Assembly: GCA_028818225.1 (NCBI GenBank)
Contig: JAPPOG010000037.1
Coordinates: 1-54,303, forward strand
Reading direction: 5' to 3'
Origin: Gammaproteobacteria bacterium
Lineage (GTDB): Bacteria > Pseudomonadota > Gammaproteobacteria > Pseudomonadales > Pseudohongiellaceae
DNA: 54,303 nucleotides
The notes beneath the pieces are model-generated. The model saw nothing but the letters and a program-made list of their open reading frames with translations, did not search any database and was not told where the DNA came from. Shown here piece by piece: positions 27,872 to 36,688 of the stretch; position 1 is the first letter of the stretch; each line of letters starts with the position of its first letter. Made by a program: the position numbers and the translations under genes.

Positions 27872-28129
27872 CTAGGCCGTCTCGACGCTTACGAATTTTC
27901 TGCTATGCGGCCCTTTTTCTGCAAACTTAACTACTCCATCTGCTTTTGCATAAAGGGTATGGTCTTTACCACAGCCCACATTCTCGCCCGGATGAAACCT
28001 GGTGCCACGCTGACGGACAATGATATTACCAGCTTTTACTTCCTGCCCACCGAATAGCTTGACGCCAAGGCGTTTCGATATGGAATCGCGACCGTTATTA
28101 GTACTTCCGCCTGCTTTTTTATGTGCCAT
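27872..28129 (-). CDS. rpmA: 50S ribosomal protein L27
   Basis: The 85-residue protein starts [20 protein letters not shown], the conserved L27 N-terminus that reaches the peptidyl-transferase centre. [20 protein letters not shown] and GVGKDHTL-like [17 protein letters not shown] follow. It starts with ATG after GGGGGCAGG and lies 15 bp after rplU. A hairpin with U-run follows. Confidence 0.97.
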   Translation of the reverse strand: MAHKKAGGSTNNGRDSISKRLGVKLFGGQEVKAGNIIVRQRGTRFHPGENVGCGKDHTLYAKADGVVKFAEKGPHSRKFVSVETA

Positions 28130-28144
28130 AACCTGCCCCCTGAC

Positions 28145-28456
28145 TTAAGCCTTGATTCCAGTAATTTTTACTTCCGTAAAAAGCTGCCGGTGCCCTTGCT
28201 GCCTTTTATAGTGCTTACGGCGATTAAATTTGATTATCTTGATCTTGTCTCCACGGCCCTGCTTTAGCACTTCCGCTTCGACCTGGCTTCCCTTCACATA
28301 AGGCGTACCGATTTTCACTGATTCACCTTCACCAACCAGTAAAATCTTATCGAATTTGACCTTATCGCCAGTGGCTGCATCCAGCTTCTCGAGCTGAAGA
28401 ACTTCCCCTTCTGCTACTCGATGCTGCTTACCACCGCTTTCGATTACCGCGTACAT
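28145..28456 (-). CDS. rplU: 50S ribosomal protein L21
   Basis: The 103-residue 23S rRNA-binding protein reads [20 protein letters not shown], with the L21 signature [19 protein letters not shown] near the C-terminus. The longest frame begins at TTG 28468, but that codon belongs to the ribosome site GGAGAAGAGT; ATG at 28456 is the true start. It is the first gene of the rplU-rpmA-obgE-proB unit, with a promoter and a leader hairpin upstream. Confidence 0.97.
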   Translation of the reverse strand: MYAVIESGGKQHRVAEGEVLQLEKLDAATGDKVKFDKILLVGEGESVKIGTPYVKGSQVEAEVLKQGRGDKIKIIKFNRRKHYKRQQGHRQLFTEVKITGIKA

Positions 28457-28474
28457 ACTCTTCTCCAAAAATTA

Positions 28475-28507
28475 AAGGAATGGGAGTTAGCTCCAGACCC
28501 ATTCCTT
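28475..28507 (-). promoter_or_regulatory. Leader hairpin in the rplU 5' UTR
   Basis: AAGGAATGGG (28475-28484) and CCCATTCCTT (28498-28507) are perfect 10-bp arms around a 13-nt loop. The hairpin starts almost at the predicted mRNA 5' end (about 28512) and ends about 10 nt before the GGAG ribosome site of rplU. The loop (minus strand TCTGGAGCTAACT) contains a GGAG that imitates the ribosome site. Autogenous control by a ribosomal protein is a reasonable guess. Confidence 0.5.
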
Positions 28508-28518
28508 CGAGGGGCGGG

Positions 28519-28547
28519 ATTTTACGGGATCGACCGCTTTGAAGCAA
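28519..28547 (-). promoter_or_regulatory. Sigma70-like promoter of the rplU operon
   Basis: On the minus strand TTGCTT (28547-28542) and TAAAAT (28524-28519) are 17 bp apart. The -10 matches consensus at 5 of 6; the -35 is weaker. The predicted start is near 28512, just ahead of the leader hairpin. Confidence 0.55.
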
Positions 28548-28627
28548 GTCAATTTGGCCTGGAAAATTGCCTGTTTCGGCAGCATACAATATCGCGGAAT
28601 CTGCCGATTTTCGTGGCTTTGCCTGAC

Positions 28628-28656
28628 TTGACAGTGGGCAGCCTGCTCCCTAGCAT
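28628..28656 (+). promoter_or_regulatory. Sigma70 promoter of ispB
   Basis: TTGACA (28628-28633), a 17-bp spacer and TAGCAT (28651-28656) form a good sigma70 promoter reading toward ispB. The start would be near 28663, about 65 nt before the ATG at 28729. Confidence 0.65.
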
Positions 28657-28728
28657 GCACACACAAATAAGCGGGGCTCAACAACAATAACAATAGCTCA
28701 AAACTAAGCTATCAGGTCTGCTGTCAAG

Positions 28729-29700
28729 ATGTACCAGGACATTCGAGCCGTCGTCGAGTCAGACTTCCTTGCTGTTAATGAATTCATTATAAAACAGCTT
28801 TATTCAGAAGTTACTCTCGTCGAAAGCATTGGTCACTACATAGTTGAAGCTGGAGGCAAACGTATGCGTCCGGTATTGACCTTGCTCGCTGCCCGCTGCT
28901 GCGATATCGAATCTCAGCGGCACATTGAGATGGCCGCAGTCATCGAATTTATTCACACAGCAACATTATTGCATGATGACGTCGTCGATATGTCAACCTT
29001 ACGCCGCGGTCGACCCACAGTAAATAAAGAATGGAATAATCCCTCCAGTGTGCTGGTGGGCGACTTCATCTACTCCCGCGCATTTCAGATTCTGGTCCAG
29101 ATCGGCAATATGCGTATCATGGAAATCATCGCGGATACCACGAACAAGATTGCCGAGGGTGAAGTTCTCCAACTCATTGCCAAGAATAATCCGGAATTTT
29201 CTGAAGCCAACTACCTGCAGGTTATTGAAAGTAAGACAGCTATTCTTTTCCAGGCCGCTGCACAATGCGGAGCACTGCTGGCAAATGCCGAATCTTCCAC
29301 AGAACAAGCCCTCAAGGAATTTGGGATGCGCGTGGGAACTGCTTTTCAATTAGTGGATGACGTGCTGGATTATGCAGGCGATACCACAGATTTGGGCAAA
29401 AACATTGGCGATGACCTCGCGGAAGGCAAACCCACATTGCCATTGATCTGCGCTTTGGATAAAGCAGATTCAACTCAGAGACAACTAATTCAGGAGGCGC
29501 TTAGAATAGATCAGTTACCAAAGGACATGCTGCAAAATGTGATCGAGATCGTGCGCAACAGCGGTGGCCTGGAGTACACTCAAAATCTGGCCCGATCTCA
29601 TGCCCAGGCCGCAGAGAAATGTCTCGACGAAATACCGGATTCTGAGTTTAGATCCGCCCTATACGCCATGGTAGACTTCGCGGTAAACAGAAGGTCTTGA
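28729..29700 (+). CDS. ispB: Octaprenyl diphosphate synthase
   Basis: The 323-residue trans-prenyltransferase makes the long isoprenoid side chain of ubiquinone. The first Asp-rich motif is LLHDDVVDMSTLRRGRPT and the second is LVDDVLDYAGDTTDLGK. GGKRMRPVLTLLAARC and GDFIYSRAFQILV are also typical. Length equals the family norm. It is divergent from rplU, the arrangement I recall for Pseudomonas and other gammaproteobacteria. Chain length is inferred from family, not visible directly. Confidence 0.95.
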   Translation: MYQDIRAVVESDFLAVNEFIIKQLYSEVTLVESIGHYIVEAGGKRMRPVLTLLAARCCDIESQRHIEMAAVIEFIHTATLLHDDVVDMSTLRRGRPTVNKEWNNPSSVLVGDFIYSRAFQILVQIGNMRIMEIIADTTNKIAEGEVLQLIAKNNPEFSEANYLQVIESKTAILFQAAAQCGALLANAESSTEQALKEFGMRVGTAFQLVDDVLDYAGDTTDLGKNIGDDLAEGKPTLPLICALDKADSTQRQLIQEALRIDQLPKDMLQNVIEIVRNSGGLEYTQNLARSHAQAAEKCLDEIPDSEFRSALYAMVDFAVNRRS

Positions 29701-29744
29701 AGATATTGCCGATAAACCAACAAAGGTATCCCATAGGATTTTCC

Positions 29745-30317
29745 ATGAAACTCACCGTTAGATCACTCTCGACCCTCCTGCTAATCACAGTACTTGCTGC
29801 CTGTACCGCAACAGGAATGAACCGAGGCTCGCCCGAAGATCGCCGCCTGGCAATCCAGGAAATGCGGAGCGAAGTGCTGAATGAGCTTTATTCCATTAAA
29901 CCTGACACACGAGTGCAAATCGGCAGTGCCAGCGGATACGCAGTATTCTCCAATGCAAACATCAATCTAATTCTTGCAAGCTTTGGTGGTGGCATCGGGG
30001 TGGCTCATGACAATCAGAATGGTCGTGACATTTACATGCGCATGGGAGAGGTTGGCTTGGGTATTGGTGCGGGCGTTAAGGATTTTCGAGCGGTATTTGT
30101 ATTTCATGATGACGATGCCCTCGACCGCTTCCTTGACGTCGGGATCAGCGTTGGTGGACAGGCAGATGCAGCAGCCAAAGCCGGAGATCTGGGAGCAGCA
30201 GTTGGGGGAGAAGCAGTAGTCGATAACGTGACTGTTTATCAACTGACCCAGAGCGGCCTTGCTTTACAAGCGACTCTAAAGGGCACTCGTTACTGGCAGG
30301 ATTCCACGCTTAATTAA
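29745..30317 (+). CDS. YSC84-like (Ysc84 actin-binding domain family) lipoprotein
   Basis: The 190-residue protein starts MKLTVRSLSTLLLITVLAAC with a lipobox (LAAC, Cys20), so it is probably an outer-membrane lipoprotein. The mature part shows the bacterial Ysc84/DUF500 pattern: GYAVFSNANINLILASFGGG, GIGVAHDNQNG, YMRMGEVGLGIGAGVKDFRAVFVF. Functions in bacteria are unclear; lipid binding is known for the eukaryotic domain. AGGA six nt before ATG 29745 supports this start over the longer frame at 29697. Its 3' end overlaps that of the convergent TPR lipoprotein gene by 8 bp. Confidence 0.82.
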   Translation: MKLTVRSLSTLLLITVLAACTATGMNRGSPEDRRLAIQEMRSEVLNELYSIKPDTRVQIGSASGYAVFSNANINLILASFGGGIGVAHDNQNGRDIYMRMGEVGLGIGAGVKDFRAVFVFHDDDALDRFLDVGISVGGQADAAAKAGDLGAAVGGEAVVDNVTVYQLTQSGLALQATLKGTRYWQDSTLN

Positions 30318-31500
30318 CCATGATCGATATGCCGGGCATATAGTCCCGCATAACACTATCCTTATTGATGATGCGCACCCGGTCTTCGCTTGGCCGATAA
30401 ATTTCTGCATTTTGCATGACCAGTTGTTCGGCAGAATTGTTAAGTCGTTCGGCTTCTTCAATATCGCCCAGCCTGATATGAACCTGCGCCAGGGCAAGAT
30501 AAAAATCCGGCTCTTCTCGCTTTAAGCGCAATGCTCGCTCGAATGCTCTGCGCGCAGTTAGCAGATCGGACTCAGCCAATGCCAGCGCTCCTTGTGCATA
30601 ATGATAATAAGGATTGCGATCATTGAATTGCGCAATGGCACGCATGTATAAGTTGGCAGTAATGTCATCTCCTTGCCGGGCATAAAATTTTGCCAGATTA
30701 TTTATCGCCGTTACGCTGCGATTGTCTGATTCAAATGCCATCTTATAGCTGTATTCGGCAAAGTCGCTATCTCCAGATCGGCTATAAACAGTGCCCATAT
30801 TGTTCCAGGCTATCGCGAGATCCGGATTCAGAAATAGCGCATTCTTGAAGTAGGCCAGGGCAGTGTCAAGATCCCCTCTCAGCAAGGCCTCAGCTCCAAG
30901 GTTATTAAAAAACAGCGCACGGCCATCCTGATCATCAATCACCCGCGAAGTTAGCTGCTGTAGTGCAATCTCGGGCGTAAAATCCACGACATAATAGCGC
31001 GCTGGAGAGAATCGACCAGTAGCATTTATATGCTCACTTAGAACCAGTAAATCACCTCGTAAATCCCAACTTGGTTGTACTCTGACGGTTTGAAAACTTG
31101 CATCAAGACCAAGATACCTTGCCATGCCTATGTAAAGGTTCATAACTCCCAGACAATTCCCCTCTCGCTCATAAAAGGTCTCAATCGCGGTGTATGTTTT
31201 TTCATCGTTGTATTGGATATGCAAAAATTCCTCACTATAGAGGATGTCTTGCAACTTGCGCACTTTTTCAACATCGGTATCGAAGCGCGTGACATAGCCA
31301 TCAACCATTGCCCTGATTTCATCAGAGATCACTAATGGCTCAATCTCAGGAAAGAGATCTTCAGTTTGATTAATGATCTGTTCATGGATTGAAGCATCTG
31401 GCGCGAAATTAGTTTCAATGTCGATAGACATACATCCTGACAACAAAGCAATAAGCAGGCTTAATGTTAGAGTTTCAATGGTCTGTAATCGAAGATTCAT
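30310..31500 (-). CDS. Lipoprotein with transglutaminase-like domain and TPR repeats
   Basis: The 396-residue lipoprotein has a lipobox LLSGC (Cys23). A transglutaminase-like module follows (about residues 80-175), with Cys in GNCLGVMNLYIGMARYLGL, a later His in LSEHINATG and Asp in YYVVDFTPE. At least four TPR units then run from about residue 190 (FFNNLGAEALLRGDLDTALAYF, WNNMGTVYSRSGDSDFAEYS, AINNLAKFYARQGDD, FYLALAQVHIRLGDIEEAE; each quoted in part). It is the last of three tightly spaced exported-protein genes (11 bp after the preceding stop). A cell-envelope processing role is inferred only. Confidence 0.8.
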   Translation of the reverse strand: MNLRLQTIETLTLSLLIALLSGCMSIDIETNFAPDASIHEQIINQTEDLFPEIEPLVISDEIRAMVDGYVTRFDTDVEKVRKLQDILYSEEFLHIQYNDEKTYTAIETFYEREGNCLGVMNLYIGMARYLGLDASFQTVRVQPSWDLRGDLLVLSEHINATGRFSPARYYVVDFTPEIALQQLTSRVIDDQDGRALFFNNLGAEALLRGDLDTALAYFKNALFLNPDLAIAWNNMGTVYSRSGDSDFAEYSYKMAFESDNRSVTAINNLAKFYARQGDDITANLYMRAIAQFNDRNPYYHYAQGALALAESDLLTARRAFERALRLKREEPDFYLALAQVHIRLGDIEEAERLNNSAEQLVMQNAEIYRPSEDRVRIINKDSVMRDYMPGISIMVN

Positions 31501-31511
31501 GTTTAATTTAT

Positions 31512-32939
31512 TTAATAACGAGAGGGCGTTAATTGCCCGGTTTTATCTATTTTCATAAATTCATATCGTCCCTGTACGAATGGCACCTGATCCGCTTTAA
31601 GTTTTCTAAACAGCGCAATCCAGCCGGCATAATTTGCTACCTTTCCCATACTCTTACCCAGACCGGAATAATCCAGATTTTCTCTCAGGCGCCGCACTTC
31701 CCTGCCCCAGGCATCCCGATATTCAGAAATATCCAGGCTAGAGGAATACTCATACTCCATAGCAACTCTAGTCTGGGCGATTCGCATATTATCAGCGCTG
31801 AGAAAGCGCACTTCATAATCCGTTTCAAACTCAAGTCTCTGCGCTGCGGCCAACTCCCAATCCACTGCTGTATCAATAACAACACTTTTAGTAACGTCGA
31901 GATTGGGCACATACTCAAAAGGCATGGTGTCGGCATGGAGTATTTCGTAACCGACATCGGTGTCACGTAAAGCCGAGGACATTTTTACTCGACGATTTTC
32001 ATCAATATCAACTATTGCGTCTGACTGGATAGTTTCCGATCGTTCTACGAAATCGAACAAGGCCTTTATCGTTTTTATAGACAAATTCGGCAAGCGCCAT
32101 TCTGTGTCTTCAGCATCGAGGAGAGACAAGCTTCCGTTTGCAAAGCGCAACGAATTTATCTCCAATGGCAGGCGAGCAGTCTCACCCAGGGCAACTCCAC
32201 CCGGAACAATGATTTCCCTGATCGTGGATTGGTTAAACTCGTCCCCCAGGGTTTCTTTAAGAAATACCGAGGGCTCGTTTCTGGCCAGGCGATCTTGATT
32301 GCCTTCCCGAAAAAGGGAATTGGAATTCCGCCGAACTCTTTCTCCCAGGAAACTAAGCTCAGTAACTTCTGTTCGATATCTTCGCGCCTCTCTCGAATCG
32401 ATAGCCAGTCTCTGCGCGGCGGTAGCATAAAAATTGCCAGCCAGTTCTGCAGACGCACCATTCAAGGACAAAACTGCATAACCATAATCACTGGCTACTG
32501 AGCCGATTTTTTCTGCGACCTCATCATCTTCTGTAAAAAAAGTAACGAATTGACGATCGCTGGAAGTCGCCTGTAACCAGGACTGCAGAAAATCTGACTG
32601 GTTTGCGCTATCCGCGGTGGAATTACCAAGCAGCACCAAGCCGCCAATTTCACCAGCTGCAAATTCTAATTCCCAGGCTATTAACTCCGCAGAAGTAGCA
32701 TATCGGTTCAGCGGAATATCTGGAAAGCGACCCAATCGGGGGCGAGAAATTCTGCCTCTGGCCAGGCTTCGATCATTAAGATTGTAGGCTACATCTATGT
32801 CATAGGCATTCAGTGCTTCAGCCATTGTGGCTAACAAGGAATCCTCAGCTACCGCATCATCCAGCGCATCAGCCAAGGCCACGGCGGGCAATACAATAAT
32901 TGCGATCAGCAGAAAGCAGGCGAGTTCATTTTTAAGCAT
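31512..32939 (-). CDS. Exported protein of unknown function (middle gene of envelope operon)
   Basis: The ~475-residue protein has an N-terminal signal sequence (MLKNELACFLLIAIIVLPAVALAD). The mature part is mixed alpha/beta with no recognised motif and no cysteine. Its C-terminal ~130 residues (VIDTAVDWELAAAQRLEFETD... GKVANYAGWIALFRKLKADQ in parts) look like a separate domain. ATG 32939 overlaps the stop of the upstream gene (ATGCTTAA), giving translational coupling; a longer frame from 32978 runs inside that gene. It sits between a peptidase-like TPR protein and a transglutaminase-like TPR lipoprotein, suggesting a joint envelope function. Confidence 0.7.
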   Translation of the reverse strand: MLKNELACFLLIAIIVLPAVALADALDDAVAEDSLLATMAEALNAYDIDVAYNLNDRSLARGRISRPRLGRFPDIPLNRYATSAELIAWELEFAAGEIGGLVLLGNSTADSANQSDFLQSWLQATSSDRQFVTFFTEDDEVAEKIGSVASDYGYAVLSLNGASAELAGNFYATAAQRLAIDSREARRYRTEVTELSFLGERVRRNSNSLFREGNQDRLARNEPSVFLKETLGDEFNQSTIREIIVPGGVALGETARLPLEINSLRFANGSLSLLDAEDTEWRLPNLSIKTIKALFDFVERSETIQSDAIVDIDENRRVKMSSALRDTDVGYEILHADTMPFEYVPNLDVTKSVVIDTAVDWELAAAQRLEFETDYEVRFLSADNMRIAQTRVAMEYEYSSSLDISEYRDAWGREVRRLRENLDYSGLGKSMGKVANYAGWIALFRKLKADQVPFVQGRYEFMKIDKTGQLTPSRY

Positions 32940-34506
32940 CGTCAGCACATTCATCATAGCTTTTATCTTGTTGGGCACTGGTCAGCCTGTCTCTTAAATT
33001 TGTCACAAAATCAGGCTCGCCAAAAAAATGTATTGGCTGCGCCATTTCATTAATCAGTCGCTCAGCTTCTGCATATTCGCCCGCAGCGATCGAATATTTA
33101 ATCGATTGTTCCATAATAAAACTATCTGCCGGCAACAATAAGAACGCATGCCGTTGATATTCAACACCTTGTCTCCAATCCTGCTCTTCAAATAGATACA
33201 CCTGACCCAAAGCCAGATTAGCTTCAGCATTATTTGGCGCCAATTCGATGGCTTTTTCGAAATGAGATTCGATGTCAGCAATAATCTGCAACCTCTGACT
33301 GGCCGGATAATTCTTGTCACAATCATGCAGCTCAGCTTCCCAATACTCCCCGTAATCCAGCAATATATTGACATCGTTAGGCGCCAGATTTACCGCCTGA
33401 TGAAAGTATTCAGCAACCTGCTGATCGTCGATCTCTATCCCGTCTCGTTGCGCCTGAAAACGCAAAGCATCACCCAATCCTGAATAACTGCGAGCAGATG
33501 GATTTCCTGAATCAATTAAATTTCGAAAGAAAAACTCTGAATGACTCGGGGAGCCCGAATTTAAACCTAACTCCCCTAATACAGTGGCGAGATCAACCAC
33601 AGCCATCCGCGAAGTTTCATAGTCAGGTAATGCAACGCTAAAGCTGTCCACAACCTCACCCGTTTCGGGGCTGGCACCGATCAAATAATCAAACAACTCG
33701 TCGTCCAATTCCTCGGTAGTTATGGGAAATCCCATGTCGAAAGCAAAGCGCTCGGCTCTGCCACTTAGAATGTATTCCAGATAAGCCTCCAAATCAGATC
33801 GGTGATCAGGAAACCCCTGCTCATGGGCATGCTTTAAATAATGCACTAATGCTACTGATTTTAGATTGGCTATCTGCACGACTCGTGGAGAAGCCAGTGC
33901 ATCGTCGCGGTACAACAATCTATCCATTGAAAGCTCTGCAGCTAATTCCGCCATTCGTATATTATTTTGACGGCTAAATTCGCTAAATACCGGTTCGCCT
34001 CTATTAATTTCAACGCGACTCAAGTAACCAGCCAAACCTTCTTCATACCATCTGGGCAAACGCAAATCGGAAAAATTTCGAATCAAGAAATGAGCGTAGT
34101 AGTGTTTTGCTTCACGCAATGAATACTCTTCATCAAAATTAAGTGCCATATAGTTCCCGCGAGGAGTTTGATAAAAGAATGCCGCCTCCTCATTGCGTTG
34201 AAATAGACTGAAACTCTCTTCTTCATCGAAAAGAAAAACATAGTTGGGTACATTTGCCTTTGGATAGGACTCGGTGTCATCAATCACTCGTGCCGTGAGT
34301 TTACGCCAGGCTTCCAATTCCTCCGCAAAGCGTATGGACTGCCGAGCAGACATTTGACTAAAAATAGTGAAATGCTCTGTTTGCAGTTCAACCCACCTGT
34401 CTTCGAGCAATTTCTCCTGCCCACAAGCCACCGATGCACTCAGCGCCAGCGCAAATCCAGAAAGGAGTAAAAAATAGTTTCGAATTTTGAAAGCGAAGCC
34501 AGACAT
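32932..34506 (-). CDS. Exported peptidase-MA-like protein with TPR repeats, HExxH degenerate
   Basis: The 524-residue protein starts with a signal sequence (MSGFAFKIRNYFLLLSGFALALSASVAC). WVELQTEHFTIFSQM resembles the start of DUF1570/peptidase-MA-like gluzincins. Where HExxH is expected, KHYYAHFLI occurs (His135 and His139 kept, Glu replaced by Tyr), followed by the usual downstream LPRWYEEGLAGYLS. The enzyme is thus probably inactive or altered. TPR repeats fill the C-terminal half (FHQAVNLAPNDVNILLDYGE; AIELAPNNAEANLALGQVYL). ATG 34506 starts the signal peptide. It is the first gene of the three-gene operon. Confidence 0.75.
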   Translation of the reverse strand: MSGFAFKIRNYFLLLSGFALALSASVACGQEKLLEDRWVELQTEHFTIFSQMSARQSIRFAEELEAWRKLTARVIDDTESYPKANVPNYVFLFDEEESFSLFQRNEEAAFFYQTPRGNYMALNFDEEYSLREAKHYYAHFLIRNFSDLRLPRWYEEGLAGYLSRVEINRGEPVFSEFSRQNNIRMAELAAELSMDRLLYRDDALASPRVVQIANLKSVALVHYLKHAHEQGFPDHRSDLEAYLEYILSGRAERFAFDMGFPITTEELDDELFDYLIGASPETGEVVDSFSVALPDYETSRMAVVDLATVLGELGLNSGSPSHSEFFFRNLIDSGNPSARSYSGLGDALRFQAQRDGIEIDDQQVAEYFHQAVNLAPNDVNILLDYGEYWEAELHDCDKNYPASQRLQIIADIESHFEKAIELAPNNAEANLALGQVYLFEEQDWRQGVEYQRHAFLLLPADSFIMEQSIKYSIAAGEYAEAERLINEMAQPIHFFGEPDFVTNLRDRLTSAQQDKSYDECADDA

Positions 34507-34774
34507 AGAATGGTCCTGCACTAAGCGGCAACAGTTTGACTTTACCATGCCAATACCAAAAAGGCAGTGAAAACCATCCTAAAAATCGATGAAATACATA
34601 ATCAATTAAAAGGGTTGATGCGGACATGACAGCCCCAGATTACCGGCTTTCAGCTTATAACGGCAGGTGAAATTATGCCTACCGAGGGTCGGCGAAAAAC
34701 CGATAACAAGTGTTACTCAAGCAATTGCTCAAGTCTGCTAATCAAGCCAGAGAGGATTGCAACCGCCGTACGAT

Positions 34775-36433
34775 CTACATCGCCGGATAATTCGGGCCGC
34801 CTCCACCCTCCGGCACAACCCAATGAATATTCTGCGAGGGATCTTTAATATCGCAGGTCTTACAATGCACACAATTCTGCGCATTGATCTGAAACTTCCT
34901 TCCACCAGCTCCATCTTCAATCACTTCGTAAACTCCGGCTGGACAATAGCGCTGCGCTGGCTCGTCATACATAGGCAGGTTAACGCCGATAGGAACCGAA
35001 GCATCTTTCAGTTGCAGGTGACAAGGTTGGTCTTCGGCGTGATTTGTATTGGAAAGGAAAACCGAAGAGAGTTTGTCGAAGCTTATTTTGCCATCTGGTT
35101 TTGGGTATTCAATTTCAGGACATTCTGCCGCTGGTTTAAGCTGGCAGTGATCTTTTGATCTGTCATGAAACGTAAACGGGAATTTCCCGAAGAAAATATT
35201 CTGCTCGATAAAAGTAAGTGCGCTGCCTAACCAAAAACCAAATTGATGAAATCCGGCAGAAAAGTTTCGAGTCTTATATAACTCTTTATACAAATCCGAT
35301 TGTTTGAATCGTTCCGCATAATCCGTTAACTCCGACTCCGGGCTTTCACTATTTAGCGCGTCAAATAATGATTCAGCTGCCAGCATTCCAGAACGCATCG
35401 CGGTGTGACTTCCCTTAATCTTTGCTGCATTCAGGGTTCCCGCGTCACATCCAATTAATAGTCCGCCAGGAAAAGTCATTTTGGGCAAAGAGTTTAGGCC
35501 ACCCTTGATAATAGCTCGCGCCCCATAACTGATTCTTTTGCCGCCACTTATGTATTTTTTAATGACAGGGTGATGTTTGAATTTTTGAAATTCATCGTAA
35601 GGACTAATATGCGGATTTGCATAAGATAAATCGACAATCAAACCCAGTGAAACCTGATTATTTTCTACATGGTAGAGGAATCCACCGCTAGTCGCGGCGT
35701 AACTGTCGCCTCGCATTGGATATCCAGCAGAATGTACCACCAGACCTTCTTCGTGTTGCTCATCAGGTATCTCCCACACTTCCTTTATACCAATGCCATA
35801 GTGCTGTGGATCGCTGTCTTTATCTAGCTCAAACTTGCTGATAAGTTCTTTACCCAGATGACCACGACAGCCTTCAGCCAGAATGGTGTATTTGGCATGA
35901 AATTCGAAGCCCGGTTCGAAAGACGGCTTCTGCTCACCTGCGGCGTCTATTCCCATGTCCCCGGTAGCCACCCCCTTCACGGACCCATCTTCATCATAAA
36001 GAATTTCAGCCGCCGCGAACCCGGGAAAAACCTCGGCGCCAAGTTCCATAGCCTGCTCTGCTAACCAGCGACATAGATTACCCAGGGAAATAATGTAATT
36101 ACCGTGGTTATGCATCGTGCGAGGAACGAGAATCCCCGGAAACCTGAAGGACGACTTCTCATTGGGCAGGAAATAAATTTCGTCGCCAGTGACCTGAGTA
36201 TTTAAGGGTGCTCCCCTTTCTTTCCAATCTGGAAATAAATCTTCTAAAGCTGATGGCTCAAAGACTGCGCCAGACAGGATATGGGCACCGACCTCGGATC
36301 CTTTTTCCAGCACACAAACAGAGATTTCTTTTTCCGCTGCTTGCGCCATTTGCAAAAGTCGACATGCAGTCGCCAACCCGGCCGGACCGGCTCCAACAAT
36401 TACTACGTCAACTTCCATGGATTCACGTTGCAT
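34775..36433 (-). CDS. Electron transfer flavoprotein-ubiquinone oxidoreductase
   Basis: The 552-residue FAD/4Fe-4S inner-membrane-associated enzyme passes electrons from ETF to ubiquinone during fatty-acid and amino-acid oxidation. The FAD-binding motif is VDVVIVGAGPAGLATACRLL. GAHILSGAVFEPSAL and GCDAGTLNAAKIKGSHTAM are typical. The C-terminal cluster site is YCPAGVYE...NAQNCVHCKTCDIKDPSQNI, with four cysteines. GAGG precedes the ATG at 36433. The etfA/etfB genes are not in the window. It is transcribed away from the TonB receptors. Confidence 0.95.
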   Translation of the reverse strand: MQRESMEVDVVIVGAGPAGLATACRLLQMAQAAEKEISVCVLEKGSEVGAHILSGAVFEPSALEDLFPDWKERGAPLNTQVTGDEIYFLPNEKSSFRFPGILVPRTMHNHGNYIISLGNLCRWLAEQAMELGAEVFPGFAAAEILYDEDGSVKGVATGDMGIDAAGEQKPSFEPGFEFHAKYTILAEGCRGHLGKELISKFELDKDSDPQHYGIGIKEVWEIPDEQHEEGLVVHSAGYPMRGDSYAATSGGFLYHVENNQVSLGLIVDLSYANPHISPYDEFQKFKHHPVIKKYISGGKRISYGARAIIKGGLNSLPKMTFPGGLLIGCDAGTLNAAKIKGSHTAMRSGMLAAESLFDALNSESPESELTDYAERFKQSDLYKELYKTRNFSAGFHQFGFWLGSALTFIEQNIFFGKFPFTFHDRSKDHCQLKPAAECPEIEYPKPDGKISFDKLSSVFLSNTNHAEDQPCHLQLKDASVPIGVNLPMYDEPAQRYCPAGVYEVIEDGAGGRKFQINAQNCVHCKTCDIKDPSQNIHWVVPEGGGGPNYPAM

Positions 36434-36688
36434 AAAAGGCCTCTGAATAATTCTCTCTTTTAGACGATAAGACGTTAGTGGAAATCACAATCCTTGTTGG
36501 ATCACCTGATATTGCAGAGGTGTATTATCCTAAATTCATCAATTCAGCGCAAAAAACTGTCTGCCTGGCCATGTCATTACAAAAAATCACAATTAGTGAA
36601 GAATCTGTGAATATTAGTTCGGTCCTTAGGTTCATACTTGCGTCCGGTCAGCGACTGGCTTAAGCCATCAGATATCTTGGAGAGTTAG

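Noticed and set aside
29697..29744. Longer start for the YSC84-like lipoprotein overlapping ispB
   Set aside because: It would add 16 residues before a canonical lipoprotein signal peptide; AGGA precedes ATG 29745.
36478..36663. 61-codon ORF between ETF-QO and the first TonB receptor
   Set aside because: GTG start without ribosome site and no recognisable features. Probably chance.
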